Below are positions 53,983-62,272 of a stretch of 64,000 bases of DNA, in pieces. Source of the stretch: Pedococcus cremeus (lineage in GTDB: Bacteria; Actinomycetota; Actinomycetes; Actinomycetales; Dermatophilaceae); the NCBI RefSeq assembly GCF_900111375.1, contig NZ_FOHB01000004.1, forward strand, positions 248,001 through 312,000, in the 5' to 3' direction. The position numbers and the translations under genes were made by a program. How positions within the stretch are numbered: the stretch's first letter is position 1; each line of letters opens with the position of its first letter. The notes beneath the pieces are model-generated. The model searched no databases and was not told the origin of the DNA. It worked only from the letters and a program-made list of their open reading frames with translations.

Positions 53983-54720
53983 TCACGTCAAGCGGGTTTG
54001 CGCGGACCCCCACTGCACAGGGGGACGCACCACGGCATACAGCTCCAAGGCGATCCGGACCACCACGAGGACCAGGCCGGGCACCAGGAGCAGCCAGGCG
54101 CTGTCCTTCGCCGCCTCAGGCGCCAGCCCTGTGCGCGCGCTGAACGTCCAGGCGGCACCGAGACCGAGGGCGATCTGCAGGATGACGAACCGCTTGAGCG
54201 GGTCGGACGCGAGATCGGACGCCCGGTGTCGGTCGCCGAGCGCGAACCAGCGCAGCGCGACGTCGAACCCGTGGGAGGCGAAGAACCCTGCGGCCATCGC
54301 GGCGAGTGCCCACGGGCCGGCCCGGAGCCCTGCACTGCCGGCGACGTGGAAGGCGACGACGCTCTGGACGACGGTGAACGCGACGAGGACGCCGACCAGC
54401 AGCCAGCTCACCTCGACCAGCTCCGAGCGGCTCATCGCCACGGGTGGCCCACCGTTGGTGCTCACCGTCCCGGCGCTCAGGAGCGGACCGGGGGCGGTCA
54501 CGACGCGGACCACGGTCCAGAAGAGCACGGCATACAGCTCGAACAGGTAGGAGAGCAGGACGTCGCCGCTCGCCCACTCGCCACCGAGCAGGGCGACGAG
54601 GGGCGTGAGGCAGGCGGTGAGCACCAGGGCGATGGACACGGCCCGCGCCGCCCGCGGCGAGACCCGCTGCAGGGCGGTGTGGGCGAGCTGCAGGCCGAGG
54701 ACCCGCAGGAGGGTGTTCAC
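53983..54720 (-). CDS. DUF6498-like membrane protein, paralogue 2 of a tandem pair
   Basis: A 245-residue protein with about six membrane helices. It is clearly related to the gene directly upstream. The N-termini align (LRVLGLQLAHTALQRVSPRAAR here, read in part; LRALGLQAAYAVLQAMSPAAAR there), as do PLVALLGGEWASGDVLLSY and the ASHGFDVALRWF segment. The GTG at 54720 overlaps the stop of the upstream paralogue (GTGA). Function unknown; I would place it in the DUF6498 family. It contains two copies of the CGGCATAC octamer. Confidence 0.78.
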   Translation of the reverse strand: MNTLLRVLGLQLAHTALQRVSPRAARAVSIALVLTACLTPLVALLGGEWASGDVLLSYLFELYAVLFWTVVRVVTAPGPLLSAGTVSTNGGPPVAMSRSELVEVSWLLVGVLVAFTVVQSVVAFHVAGSAGLRAGPWALAAMAAGFFASHGFDVALRWFALGDRHRASDLASDPLKRFVILQIALGLGAAWTFSARTGLAPEAAKDSAWLLLVPGLVLVVVRIALELYAVVRPPVQWGSAQTRLT

Positions 54721-55529
54721 CGGGCGGCTTGCGCGACCGGCATGGAGGCGGCCACCTCGCGGTGCGTCTGCAGGTGGGCCACCACGTCGATGACGACCTT
54801 GATGGCGATGAGCACGAGACCGGGACCGAGCGTCGCGGCCGCGGGCCAGAGCGTCGAGGGGTCGGGGCCCGAGCCCCGGAAGAGGAGGAAGGCCGAACCG
54901 AGCACCGCGAGGTGCAGCACGACGATGCGCGAGTAGGGCTGGCGCATCGCACTGCCGATGCCGGTCCTCCAGCGCTCGCCCCTCGCGAACCAGTAGATGC
55001 CGGTCGACAGGCCGTGGCTGGCCAGCAGGACCAGGAACATGAGCGCGAAGCCGCGAACACTCCCGGTGACGTCGGTCCGGCGCGCCAGGGCGAAGGTGAA
55101 GACCCCGTGGACCACCGTGAACAACCCGTAGTGGAAGGCGAAGAACCCCCCGGTCAGGACGCGCACCACCACCGCGGGCACCTGGAGCGGTGCCCCGTTG
55201 ACGACGATGGTCATACGGCCGGGGGCTGGTGCGCCTGCGAACCGCCCGTCGGGCGAGGAGGCCGAGGCGGGGCCTCCGCTGCCCACCACCTGGGGACCGG
55301 CGACAGTGAGGATCTTGACCAGGGACCAGATCCCGACGGCAACGTTCTCCAGCCAGTAGGCGATGAGGACGTCGCCAGCGCCCCACTCCCCGTTCAGCAG
55401 CGCCACCAGGGGGACCGCGTTGACGGTGAGCAGCAGTGCCACCGTGGCGATGCGGGCCGCCGCCGGCGACATCGCCTGCAGCACGGCATACGCAGCCTGC
55501 AGGCCCAGCGCCCGCAGCAGCACGGTCAT
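54717..55529 (-). CDS. DUF6498-like membrane protein, paralogue 1 of a tandem pair
   Basis: A 270-residue membrane protein with about seven hydrophobic helices, a Gly/Ser/Pro-rich loop (about 75-105) and the conserved segments NGEWGAGDVLIAYWLENV, FHYGLFTVVHGVFTF and ASHGLSTGIYWF. GGGGGAC lies just before the ATG at 55529. The two paralogues are translationally coupled, and the downstream copy has lost the FHYG...VVHG pattern in part (FTVVQSVVAFH). Function unknown. Confidence 0.8.
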   Translation of the reverse strand: MTVLLRALGLQAAYAVLQAMSPAAARIATVALLLTVNAVPLVALLNGEWGAGDVLIAYWLENVAVGIWSLVKILTVAGPQVVGSGGPASASSPDGRFAGAPAPGRMTIVVNGAPLQVPAVVVRVLTGGFFAFHYGLFTVVHGVFTFALARRTDVTGSVRGFALMFLVLLASHGLSTGIYWFARGERWRTGIGSAMRQPYSRIVVLHLAVLGSAFLLFRGSGPDPSTLWPAAATLGPGLVLIAIKVVIDVVAHLQTHREVAASMPVAQAAR

Positions 55530-55665
55530 GTGTCCCCCTGTCGCCCGTTCCGGTCGCGCACACCCTAGGAGCGGGATGGCCGACGGGGCCGACATAGTGA
55601 TGGACCCGAGCCGTTCGGCCGATGCACCGCCGTGCCGTCGGGGGGCGGCGGTAGCGTTCGGGCCC

Positions 55666-57318
55666 ATGAGCGACGACGTGAGGCAGCTGGCCGACGACTT
55701 CCACGAGCACACGATGTCGGTGAACCCGACGTGGGCGCACATGCTCGGCGACTACCGGTTCGCCGACCGCTACGAGGACGCCAGCCGCGCGGCCGAAGAG
55801 GCCGAGGTGACGGCAATGCGTGAGTTCGCCTCGCGGGCCGCGGCGATCGACGACGGCGAGCTCTCGCTGCAGGACCGCGTCACCCGGGCCGTGGTCGAGT
55901 TCCAGGCGACCAGCTCCGCCGACCTCGGCGAGTGCCGGCTGGCCGAGTTCGCCGTCAACCCCGTCTTCGGCATCCAGGTCGACGCGCCCATCACGGTGTC
56001 GAACCTGGGCCTGCCGACCGTCGAGGTGGCCGAGGCGATGGTCGCCAAGTTCCACGGCATCGGCCAGCACCTGCGCGACACGGCCCAGCGGCACCGCGAG
56101 GGCGTGGCCTCGGGCTGCACGCCGGCCGCGTTCGCGGTGGCCGAGACCGTGCCCCAGCTCGACGCGTGGCTCGCCAAGCCGCTCGACCAGGACCCGCTGC
56201 TGCAGACGACGACGCCGCCGGAGGGCGTCGACGTCGACGCGTGGCGGCAGCGGCTCGTCGAGGCCATCGAGACATCGGTGCGACCCGGCCTGCAGGAGTT
56301 CCGCGACGTGCTCGTCGACGAGGTGACACCGCACGGGCGCCCCGACGACAAGTGCGGCCTCGTCTGGCTGCCGGACGGCGAGCAGACCTACGCCACAACG
56401 CTCGTCGCCAACACCACCACCAACCTGACGGCCCAGCAGGTCCACGACCTCGGGCTCGAGCAGATCGCGAAGCTCGGGGAGGAGTACCGCAAGCTCGGGT
56501 CCGAGCTGTTCGGCACCGACGACCTGCCTGCGCTGTACGAGAAGCTGCGCACCGACCCGGCCCTGCGCCACCAGGACGCCGGCGAGATCCTGGCCGCGTG
56601 CGAGACGGCGTTCGCCCGGTCGCGCGAGGCGATGCCCGAGTGGTTCGACCGGCTCCCCAAGGCCGACTGCGCCATCAAGACCACCGATCAGGGTGCGCTC
56701 GGCTTCTACTTCCCGCCGGCCGAGGACGGCTCGCGCGGCGGCGTCTTCTACGTCAACACCTCCAACCCGAGCGCGTGGGGCCGGTTCGAGATCGAGGCGC
56801 TGTCGTACCACGAGGGCATCCCGGGTCACCACCTCCAGCTCGCCATCGCCTCCGAGCTGACCGACCTCCCGGCGCTGCGCCGCCACACGGTCTTCAACGC
56901 CTACGCCGAGGGCTGGGGCCTCTACACCGAGCGGCTCGCCGACGAGATGGGCCTGTACTCCACGCCGCTCGACCGGCTCGGCATGCTCACCATGGACTCG
57001 ATGCGCGCCTGCCGCCTCGTCGTCGACACCGGAATGCACGCCCTCGGCTGGAGCCGCCAGCGCGCCATCGACTACATGGTGGCCAACAGCCCGCTGTCGC
57101 TCGGCAGCGTGACCGCCGAGGTCAACCGGTATGCCGTGTGGCCGGGTCAGGCGTGCGGGTACATGATCGGGCGGCTCGAGATCCTGCGGATCCGCGCTGA
57201 GGCGCAGGCGCGCCAGGGCGACGCGTTCGACATCCGGCAGTTCCACAACGCCGCGCTCGACTCCGGCAGCGTGCCCCTCGCGGTGCTCGACGACATCGTG
57301 AAGGCCCGTCTCCCCTGA
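55666..57318 (+). CDS. DUF885-family metallopeptidase-like protein
   Basis: A 550-residue, mainly helical protein of the DUF885 family, which resembles M3/M32-type zinc carboxypeptidases. The likely zinc motif is SYHEGIPGHHLQLAIAS (about 380), an HEGxPGHH form of HExxH-like motifs. The third ligand is probably the Glu of NAYAEGWGLYTERL about 40 residues later. It has no signal peptide. A TAGCGT box about 9 nt upstream of the ATG suggests a leaderless start. The physiological substrate is unknown. Confidence 0.88.
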   Translation: MSDDVRQLADDFHEHTMSVNPTWAHMLGDYRFADRYEDASRAAEEAEVTAMREFASRAAAIDDGELSLQDRVTRAVVEFQATSSADLGECRLAEFAVNPVFGIQVDAPITVSNLGLPTVEVAEAMVAKFHGIGQHLRDTAQRHREGVASGCTPAAFAVAETVPQLDAWLAKPLDQDPLLQTTTPPEGVDVDAWRQRLVEAIETSVRPGLQEFRDVLVDEVTPHGRPDDKCGLVWLPDGEQTYATTLVANTTTNLTAQQVHDLGLEQIAKLGEEYRKLGSELFGTDDLPALYEKLRTDPALRHQDAGEILAACETAFARSREAMPEWFDRLPKADCAIKTTDQGALGFYFPPAEDGSRGGVFYVNTSNPSAWGRFEIEALSYHEGIPGHHLQLAIASELTDLPALRRHTVFNAYAEGWGLYTERLADEMGLYSTPLDRLGMLTMDSMRACRLVVDTGMHALGWSRQRAIDYMVANSPLSLGSVTAEVNRYAVWPGQACGYMIGRLEILRIRAEAQARQGDAFDIRQFHNAALDSGSVPLAVLDDIVKARLP

Positions 57319-57333
57319 CGCCCCGCCCACGCC

Positions 57334-57379
57334 GGTCGAGGTGAACACGCCGGTGTTTCCCGGCGTGTTCACCTCGACC
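57334..57379. repeat. Palindromic hairpin repeat, copy 1
   Basis: A perfect 20-bp inverted repeat, GGTCGAGGTGAACACGCCGG (57334-57353) and its complement (57360-57379), loop of 6 nt. It lies between the DUF885 and HAD genes. It belongs to a three-member family with copies at 59675-59720 and 62227-62272. Confidence 0.9.
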
Positions 57380-57396
57380 CGAGGAAGGTCTCGACG

Positions 57397-58002
57397 TTGT
57401 CCAGAGTCCTGCTCATCGACCTCGACGACGTGGTCCGCATCTGGGCCCCGGAGCGCGACGCCTCGGTGGAGCGTCGCCACGGCCTGCCGCCGGGGAGCAT
57501 CGCGGCGGCGGCGTTCGGTGAGGGTTCCTCGCTGCGCGCGGTCGTCACCGGCCGCATCAGCGACGCGGAATGGCGTCGTGACATCGCCAACCGCCTGGCA
57601 CCGCTGTGCGGCACTGTCGCGGAGGCGGTGGTCGCGCAGTGGTCGGAGTCAGCCGGCGCGGTCGACGTCGAGGTCCTGGAGGTGGTGCGCGCGGTCAGGC
57701 GCGAGGGATGGCGGGTCGGGCTGCTGACCAACGCGACGAACCGGCTGGAGGCCGACCTGGCCAGGCTGGGGCTGCTCGAGGAGCTCGACGCCGTCATCAA
57801 CAGCTCCGAGCTCGGGCTGGCGAAGCCCGATCCCGAGGTCTTCAGGCTGGCCTGCCAGGTGATGGACGCGACACCTGAGGAGTGCGTCTTCGTCGACGAC
57901 CTCACCGAGAACGTCCAGGCGGCAAGGGACGTCGGCCTACGGGCCCACCTCTTCGAAGGCGCCGGCCCTCTGGCGGAGGTGCTCGGGACGTCGCCCCAGT
58001 AG
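57397..58002 (+). CDS. HAD-superfamily hydrolase
   Basis: A 201-residue HAD phosphatase-like protein. Motif I is LIDLDDVV (nucleophile Asp8, acid/base Asp10), motif II is LLTNATN, motif III has Lys in LAKPDPEVF and motif IV is VFVDDLTENV. The helical cap lies between motifs I and II. The start is TTG at 57397, supported by GAGGAAGG 8 nt upstream; no ATG or GTG gives the complete motif I. Substrate unknown. It directly follows a palindromic repeat. Confidence 0.85.
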   Translation: MSRVLLIDLDDVVRIWAPERDASVERRHGLPPGSIAAAAFGEGSSLRAVVTGRISDAEWRRDIANRLAPLCGTVAEAVVAQWSESAGAVDVEVLEVVRAVRREGWRVGLLTNATNRLEADLARLGLLEELDAVINSSELGLAKPDPEVFRLACQVMDATPEECVFVDDLTENVQAARDVGLRAHLFEGAGPLAEVLGTSPQ

Positions 58003-58005
58003 AGG

Positions 58006-59655
58006 TCAGGCGGTGGCTGCGGCGACAGCCCGTCCGGCGGTGCGGCCGGAGAAGATGCAGCCGCCGAGGAAGGTGCCCTCCAGGGAGCGGTAGCCGTGCA
58101 CCCCACCGCCGCCGAACCCGGCAGCCTCGCCCGCGGCATACAAGCCGGGGACGGGCTCGCCGTCGTGGCCGAGGACGCGACCGGTGAGGTCGGTCTCGAA
58201 GCCGCCGAGGGTCTTGCGGGTCAGCACCGACAGCCGCACGGCGATGAGCGGTCCGGCCTTGGGGTCGAGGATGCGGTGCGGGGCGGCGGTGCGGATCAGC
58301 CGGTCGCCCCGGTAGGCGCGGGCGCCGCGGATGGCGGTCAGCTGGGCGTCCTTGCCGAAGTCGTTGTCGAGCTGCCGGTCACGTTCGACGACCTGCCGCT
58401 CGATGTGGGCTGCGTCGAGCAGCGGCTCGGGCGTGAGCGCGTTCATCTTGGCGACCAGCTCGCCGATCGTGTCGGCCTGGACGAAGTCCTCACCCTTGTC
58501 CAGGAACGCGCGAACCGGCGCCGGCATGTCGGAGGTCGCACGGCCAACGACGTCGCGCACCGACTTCCCGGTGAGGTCGGGGTTCTGCTCCGAGCCGGAC
58601 AGCGCGAACTCCTTGCCGATGATCTTCTGCGTGAGGATGAACCACGAGTGGTCGTGGCCGGTCTGCCTCAGGTGGGCGAGCGTGCCGAGCGTGTCGAAGC
58701 CGGGGAACAGGGGCGGGGGCAGCCGGTTCCCCACGGCGTCGAACCACAGCGAGCTCGGGCCGGGCAGGATCCGGATCGCGTGCTGCGGCCAGATGGGAGC
58801 CCAGTTGTGGATGCCCTCGACGTAGTGCCACATGCGGTCGGGGTTGATGATGCGGCCGCCGGCCTCCTCGGCCACCTTCATCATCCGGCCGTCGACGTAG
58901 GCCGGGACGCCGGTGATCATCCGCTCGGGGGCGGTGCCGAGCCGGCTGGGCCAGTTGGCCCGAACCAGGTCGTGGTTGCCGCCGATGCCACCCGAGCTGA
59001 CGAGCACGGCCTGCGCGGTGAGCTCGAACGGGTCGGTGACGTCGCGGTTCGTGGGCCTGCCGCGCTTCGCGTCGTCGCGAGCGAGGACGGCGCCGCGCAC
59101 CCCGGTGACGGTACCGTCGGACAGCACGAGCTCGTCGACACGGTGGCGGAACCTCAGCTCGAGGCGTCCGGACGCCTGCGCCTGCCGGACCCGCCGGATG
59201 AAGGGCTCGAGCACACCGGGGCCGGTGCCCCAGACGATGTGGAAGCGCGGCACCGAGTTGCCGTGGCCGCTCGCACTGCCGTCGCCCCGCTCGGCCCAGC
59301 CGACCACCGGGAAGAAGCGCATGCCCTGCGCGTGCAACCAGGGCCGCTTCTCACCGGCGGCGAAGTCGACGTAGGCCTCCGCCCACTGCCGCGGCCAGTG
59401 GTCCTCCGGCCGGTCGAAGCCGGCGCTGCCCATCCAGTCCTGCAGGGCGAGGTCGACCGAGTCGTGGACGCCCATCCGCCGCTGCTCGGGGCTGTCGACG
59501 AGGAACAGGCCGCCGAACGACCAGTGCGCCTGCCCGCCGAGGTTGGCCTCGCTCTCCTGGTCGACCACCACGACCCGGCGGCCGGCCTCGGCGATCTCGG
59601 CAGCGGCGACCAGACCGGCCAGCCCGGCTCCCACGACGATGACATCGGCGTCCAT
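58006..59655 (-). CDS. FAD-binding dehydrogenase (fumarate reductase/3-ketosteroid dehydrogenase-like)
   Basis: A 549-residue flavoprotein. The FAD-binding motif VIVVGAGLAGLVAAAEIAEA is at the N-terminus, followed by VVVVDQESEANLGGQAHWS. The C-terminal FAD motif is GLYAAGEAAGFGGGGVHGYR, and the last segment GTFLGGCIFSGRTAGRA is the usual closing signature. This is the predicted 'FAD-binding dehydrogenase' branch related to KstD and fumarate reductase flavoprotein; the substrate is unknown. The ATG at 59655 lacks a strong ribosome site. It converges on the HAD gene 3 bp away. Confidence 0.87.
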   Translation of the reverse strand: MDADVIVVGAGLAGLVAAAEIAEAGRRVVVVDQESEANLGGQAHWSFGGLFLVDSPEQRRMGVHDSVDLALQDWMGSAGFDRPEDHWPRQWAEAYVDFAAGEKRPWLHAQGMRFFPVVGWAERGDGSASGHGNSVPRFHIVWGTGPGVLEPFIRRVRQAQASGRLELRFRHRVDELVLSDGTVTGVRGAVLARDDAKRGRPTNRDVTDPFELTAQAVLVSSGGIGGNHDLVRANWPSRLGTAPERMITGVPAYVDGRMMKVAEEAGGRIINPDRMWHYVEGIHNWAPIWPQHAIRILPGPSSLWFDAVGNRLPPPLFPGFDTLGTLAHLRQTGHDHSWFILTQKIIGKEFALSGSEQNPDLTGKSVRDVVGRATSDMPAPVRAFLDKGEDFVQADTIGELVAKMNALTPEPLLDAAHIERQVVERDRQLDNDFGKDAQLTAIRGARAYRGDRLIRTAAPHRILDPKAGPLIAVRLSVLTRKTLGGFETDLTGRVLGHDGEPVPGLYAAGEAAGFGGGGVHGYRSLEGTFLGGCIFSGRTAGRAVAAATA

Positions 59656-59674
59656 GTGCCGAGAACGTACTCCC

Positions 59675-59720
59675 GGTCGAGGTAAACGCGCCGGGAATCC
59701 CCGGCGCGTTTACCTCGACC
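59675..59720. repeat. Palindromic hairpin repeat, copy 2
   Basis: A perfect 21-bp inverted repeat, GGTCGAGGTAAACGCGCCGGG (59675-59695) and its complement (59700-59720), loop of 4 nt. Relative to copy 1, both arms changed together at the middle positions (GTGAACACG to GTAAACGCG and matching changes opposite), so pairing is kept. It lies between the FAD dehydrogenase promoter and the end of the ABC ATPase gene. Confidence 0.92.
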
Positions 59721-59738
59721 CGGCGGAGGGGAGCCTGA

Positions 59739-60593
59739 TCAGAGCGGGTCGAGGATGCGCTGCAGGAACTGCCGGGCCCGCTCGGTGCGCGGGTTGGCCA
59801 GCACCTCGCCGGGCGTCCCCCGCTCGACGATGACCCCGCCGTCCATGAAGAGCACCTGGTCGGCGACCTGCTGGGCGAACCGGATCTCGTGGGTCACCAC
59901 GACCATCGTCCAACCCTGCGAGGCGAGGTCCTTCATCACGTGCAGCACCTCGCCGACCAGCTCGGGGTCGAGCGCCGAGGTGGGCTCGTCGAAGAGCATC
60001 AGCTTCGGCCGGAGGGCGAGCGCCCGGGCGATGCCGACGCGCTGCTGCTGGCCGCCGGAGAGCTGGTAGGGGTACTGGTCCGCCTTCTCGGCCAGCCCGA
60101 CGAGGTCGAGCAGCCGCCGAGCCTCGCCCATGACCTCCTCGCGCGGGCGGCGCTGCACCACGGTCGGGCCCTCGATGACGTTCTGCAGCACGGTCATGTG
60201 CGGGAAGAGGTTGTGCGACTGGAAGACCATGCCGCTCTGGTCGCGCAGCGCGGCCAGCTGCTTCTTGCGGGCCGAGCCCTTCGGCGCGGGCCCGGAGAAG
60301 TCGACCTCCACCTCGCCGATGCGCACGACACCGCCGTCGGGCGTCTCGAGGGTGTTGAGCGAGCGCAGCACCGTGGTCTTGCCGGACCCCGAGGGGCCGA
60401 TGAGCACCGTGACCGAGCCGGCGTGCACCTCGAAGTCGATGGAGGTGAGCACCTCGTGGTCGCCGAAGGACTTGGCCAGGCCGGTCACCGCGACGAGCGG
60501 GTGGCCGGGTGTCTCGTGCACGGACGGCGGCTGCTCGGGGTGCCCCGGCTGGCCGGAGTGCCCGTACTGGCCGGGCTGGGTCGGGTCGGTCAT
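59739..60593 (-). CDS. Polar amino-acid ABC transporter ATP-binding protein
   Basis: A 284-residue importer ATPase. Walker A is GPSGSGKTT, the Q-loop is VFQSHNLFPHMTVLQNVIEG, the signature is LSGGQQQRVGIARAL and Walker B is LMLFDEPTSALDPE, which is the GlnQ/TcyN-like type. It has an extra 35-residue N-terminal tail rich in Gly, Pro, His and Gln (SGQPGHPEQPP). The start overlaps the permease stop (ATGA). It forms an operon with the permease and binding protein at 60590-62116. Confidence 0.92.
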   Translation of the reverse strand: MTDPTQPGQYGHSGQPGHPEQPPSVHETPGHPLVAVTGLAKSFGDHEVLTSIDFEVHAGSVTVLIGPSGSGKTTVLRSLNTLETPDGGVVRIGEVEVDFSGPAPKGSARKKQLAALRDQSGMVFQSHNLFPHMTVLQNVIEGPTVVQRRPREEVMGEARRLLDLVGLAEKADQYPYQLSGGQQQRVGIARALALRPKLMLFDEPTSALDPELVGEVLHVMKDLASQGWTMVVVTHEIRFAQQVADQVLFMDGGVIVERGTPGEVLANPRTERARQFLQRILDPL

Positions 60594-61258
60594 CGCGCCA
60601 CGTACCTGTTCTGTCGCTCTTCGAGGCGGGTCTGCAGGGCCGAGAGCCCGAGGCAGATCACCCAGTAGTAGACCGCCGCCACGCTGTACATCGCGAAGAA
60701 CTGGTAGGTGGGGGCGGCGGCCTCCTGCGCCACGCGCAGCAGCTCGGTCACCTGGATGGTCGACGCGAGCGAGGTGTCCTTCACGAGGGAGATGAGGGTG
60801 TTCGACAGCGGCGGGATCGCGGTGCGGGTGGCCTGGGGCAGCACGACCCGGCGCAGCGTGGTCAGGTAGTCCATGCCCACCGTCGAGGCCGCCTCCCACT
60901 GCCCCTTCGGCACGGCGAGGATCGCCGAGCGGATGACCTCCGCGGCATACCCGCCGACGTTGAGCGTGAAGGCGATGACGGCGGCCGGGAACGGCTCGAA
61001 GGTCACCCCCAGCGCCGGCAGGCCGTAGAAGATGATGAACAGCTGCAGCAGCAGCGGCGTGCCGCGGATGACCGAGACGTAGGCCCGCGCCGCCCCCGAG
61101 ACGGCCCGCACCGGCGAGAGCCGCATGAGGGCCACCACGAGGGCGACGACCAGCCCGAGCACGAAGCTGACGAGCGTCAGCGGGATCGTGACCGTGACCG
61201 CTGCCTTGAGCAGCGGCCACAGGTTGTCGAGGATCAGCTGGACCGTCTGGTCGCTCAC
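60590..61258 (-). CDS. Polar amino-acid (cystine-type) ABC transporter permease
   Basis: A 222-residue permease of the HisM/TcyL type with about five helices. The N-terminal helix pair includes TIPLTLVSFVLGLVVALVVAL, the family string YVSVIRGTPLLLQLFIIFYG follows, and the EAA loop that contacts the ATPase is EAASTVGMDYLTTLRRVVLPQ (near residues 140-160, read in part). The GTG at 61258 follows GGGAG. Its stop overlaps the ATPase start. Confidence 0.92.
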   Translation of the reverse strand: MSDQTVQLILDNLWPLLKAAVTVTIPLTLVSFVLGLVVALVVALMRLSPVRAVSGAARAYVSVIRGTPLLLQLFIIFYGLPALGVTFEPFPAAVIAFTLNVGGYAAEVIRSAILAVPKGQWEAASTVGMDYLTTLRRVVLPQATRTAIPPLSNTLISLVKDTSLASTIQVTELLRVAQEAAAPTYQFFAMYSVAAVYYWVICLGLSALQTRLEERQNRYVAR

Positions 61259-61318
61259 GCGACCACTCCCACCAGGTCCTGCTTCGGCATGTCGTCGTTC
61301 AGCGAGTCGCGCACGCGG

Positions 61319-62116
61319 CTACTGCTTCACGGAGACGTCAGTCTGGAAGTACTTCTCCGAGATGGACTTCAGCGTGCCGTCGGCCTTGAGGTCGGCGAGC
61401 GCCTTGTTGACGGCGGCGACGAGGTCGGAGCCCTTGCGGGTCGCGACGACCTGCTCGGAGACGTCACCGGTCTTGGCGGCGATCTTCACGGCCTTGTCGC
61501 CGGTGCTCTTCTGGTAGTCGAGGACGGCGAGGTTGTCGTTGACGGTGGCCTCGACGCGCTTCTGCTTCAGCAGGGTGATGGCCTGGGTGAAGCCCTCGAC
61601 CGACTCCACGTCGGCGCCGGCCTTCTTGGCCACCTGGGCCCAGTTGCTGGTCAGGCTCTGCGCGGACTTCTTGCCCTTGATGTCGGCGAGCGAGTGGATG
61701 GAGTCGTCGTCGGCGCGGGTGGCGACGACACCCTCGGAGACGGTGTAGGTGTCGGAGAGGCCGTAGAGCCCCTCGCGCTCGGGGTTCTTCGTCACCTGGT
61801 TGATGACGGCGTCGTAGCGCTTGGAGGTCAGCCCGGCGAAGATCGCGTCCCACGGCGTCTCGACGTACTCCACCTTGACGCCGAGCTTCTTCGCCACGGC
61901 CGCGGCCACCTCGACGTCGTAGCCGACCAGCTTGTTGCTCTTCGGGTCGTGGTAGCTGAACGGGGAGTAGGTGCCCTCGGTGCCGACCTTGAGGACGCCC
62001 GCGTCCTTCACCTTCGCCAGGTCGCCCTGGGCCGCGGACGAGCCGCCGCCTCCGCACGCCGTCAGCGCCATCACCAGAGCCGTCGCCAGTGCCGCCAGCG
62101 TGAACCTCGTGCGCAT
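61319..62116 (-). CDS. Polar amino-acid (cystine-type) ABC transporter substrate-binding lipoprotein
   Basis: A 265-residue binding protein. The signal peptide ends in the lipobox LTAC. The SBP_bac_3 features include LKVGTEGTYSPFSYHD (about 42-57), LVGYDVEVAAAVAKKLG and the substrate-contacting WDAIFAGLTSKRYDAVI. This set resembles cystine- and cysteine-binding proteins such as FliY/TcyJ. It is the first gene of the binding protein-permease-ATPase operon. A TTATCT-N17-TATGAT promoter lies at 62174-62202. Confidence 0.92.
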   Translation of the reverse strand: MRTRFTLAALATALVMALTACGGGGSSAAQGDLAKVKDAGVLKVGTEGTYSPFSYHDPKSNKLVGYDVEVAAAVAKKLGVKVEYVETPWDAIFAGLTSKRYDAVINQVTKNPEREGLYGLSDTYTVSEGVVATRADDDSIHSLADIKGKKSAQSLTSNWAQVAKKAGADVESVEGFTQAITLLKQKRVEATVNDNLAVLDYQKSTGDKAVKIAAKTGDVSEQVVATRKGSDLVAAVNKALADLKADGTLKSISEKYFQTDVSVKQ

Positions 62117-62173
62117 CGTTGTCTTCCCCGACCTTCCGTGTCATGTCGTCGGCGCGCAGTGCGCCGACGCAGA

Positions 62174-62202
62174 ATCATAAGCGTTGGTTAGGTCGCAGAT
62201 AA
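62174..62202 (-). promoter_or_regulatory. Predicted promoter of the cystine-type ABC operon
   Basis: On the minus strand, TTATCT (62197-62202) and TATGAT (62174-62179) are separated by 17 nt. The region around the -35 box contains the imperfect inverted repeat GTTGGTTA / TAACAAC, which could be a regulator site. Sequence match only. Confidence 0.5.
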
Positions 62203-62226
62203 CAACGAGGTATGCCGCGGCATTCC

Positions 62227-62272
62227 GTTCGAGGTGGACGCGCCGGGAAACACCGGCGTGTCTACCTCGAAC
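62227..62272. repeat. Palindromic hairpin repeat, copy 3
   Basis: GTTCGAGGTGGACGCGCCGG (62227-62246) faces CCGGCGTGTCTACCTCGAAC (62253-62272). Two positions pair as G-T on the plus strand rather than as Watson-Crick pairs, and the end pairs (GTT/AAC) differ from the other copies in a compensated way. It lies 10 bp inside and beyond the 3' end of the HAD phosphatase gene. Confidence 0.88.

Noticed and set aside
53983-57480. A 1165-codon minus-strand frame extending through the DUF885 region
   Set aside because: Only the part from 54720 downward matches a membrane protein; the upstream part is antisense to the DUF885 gene.
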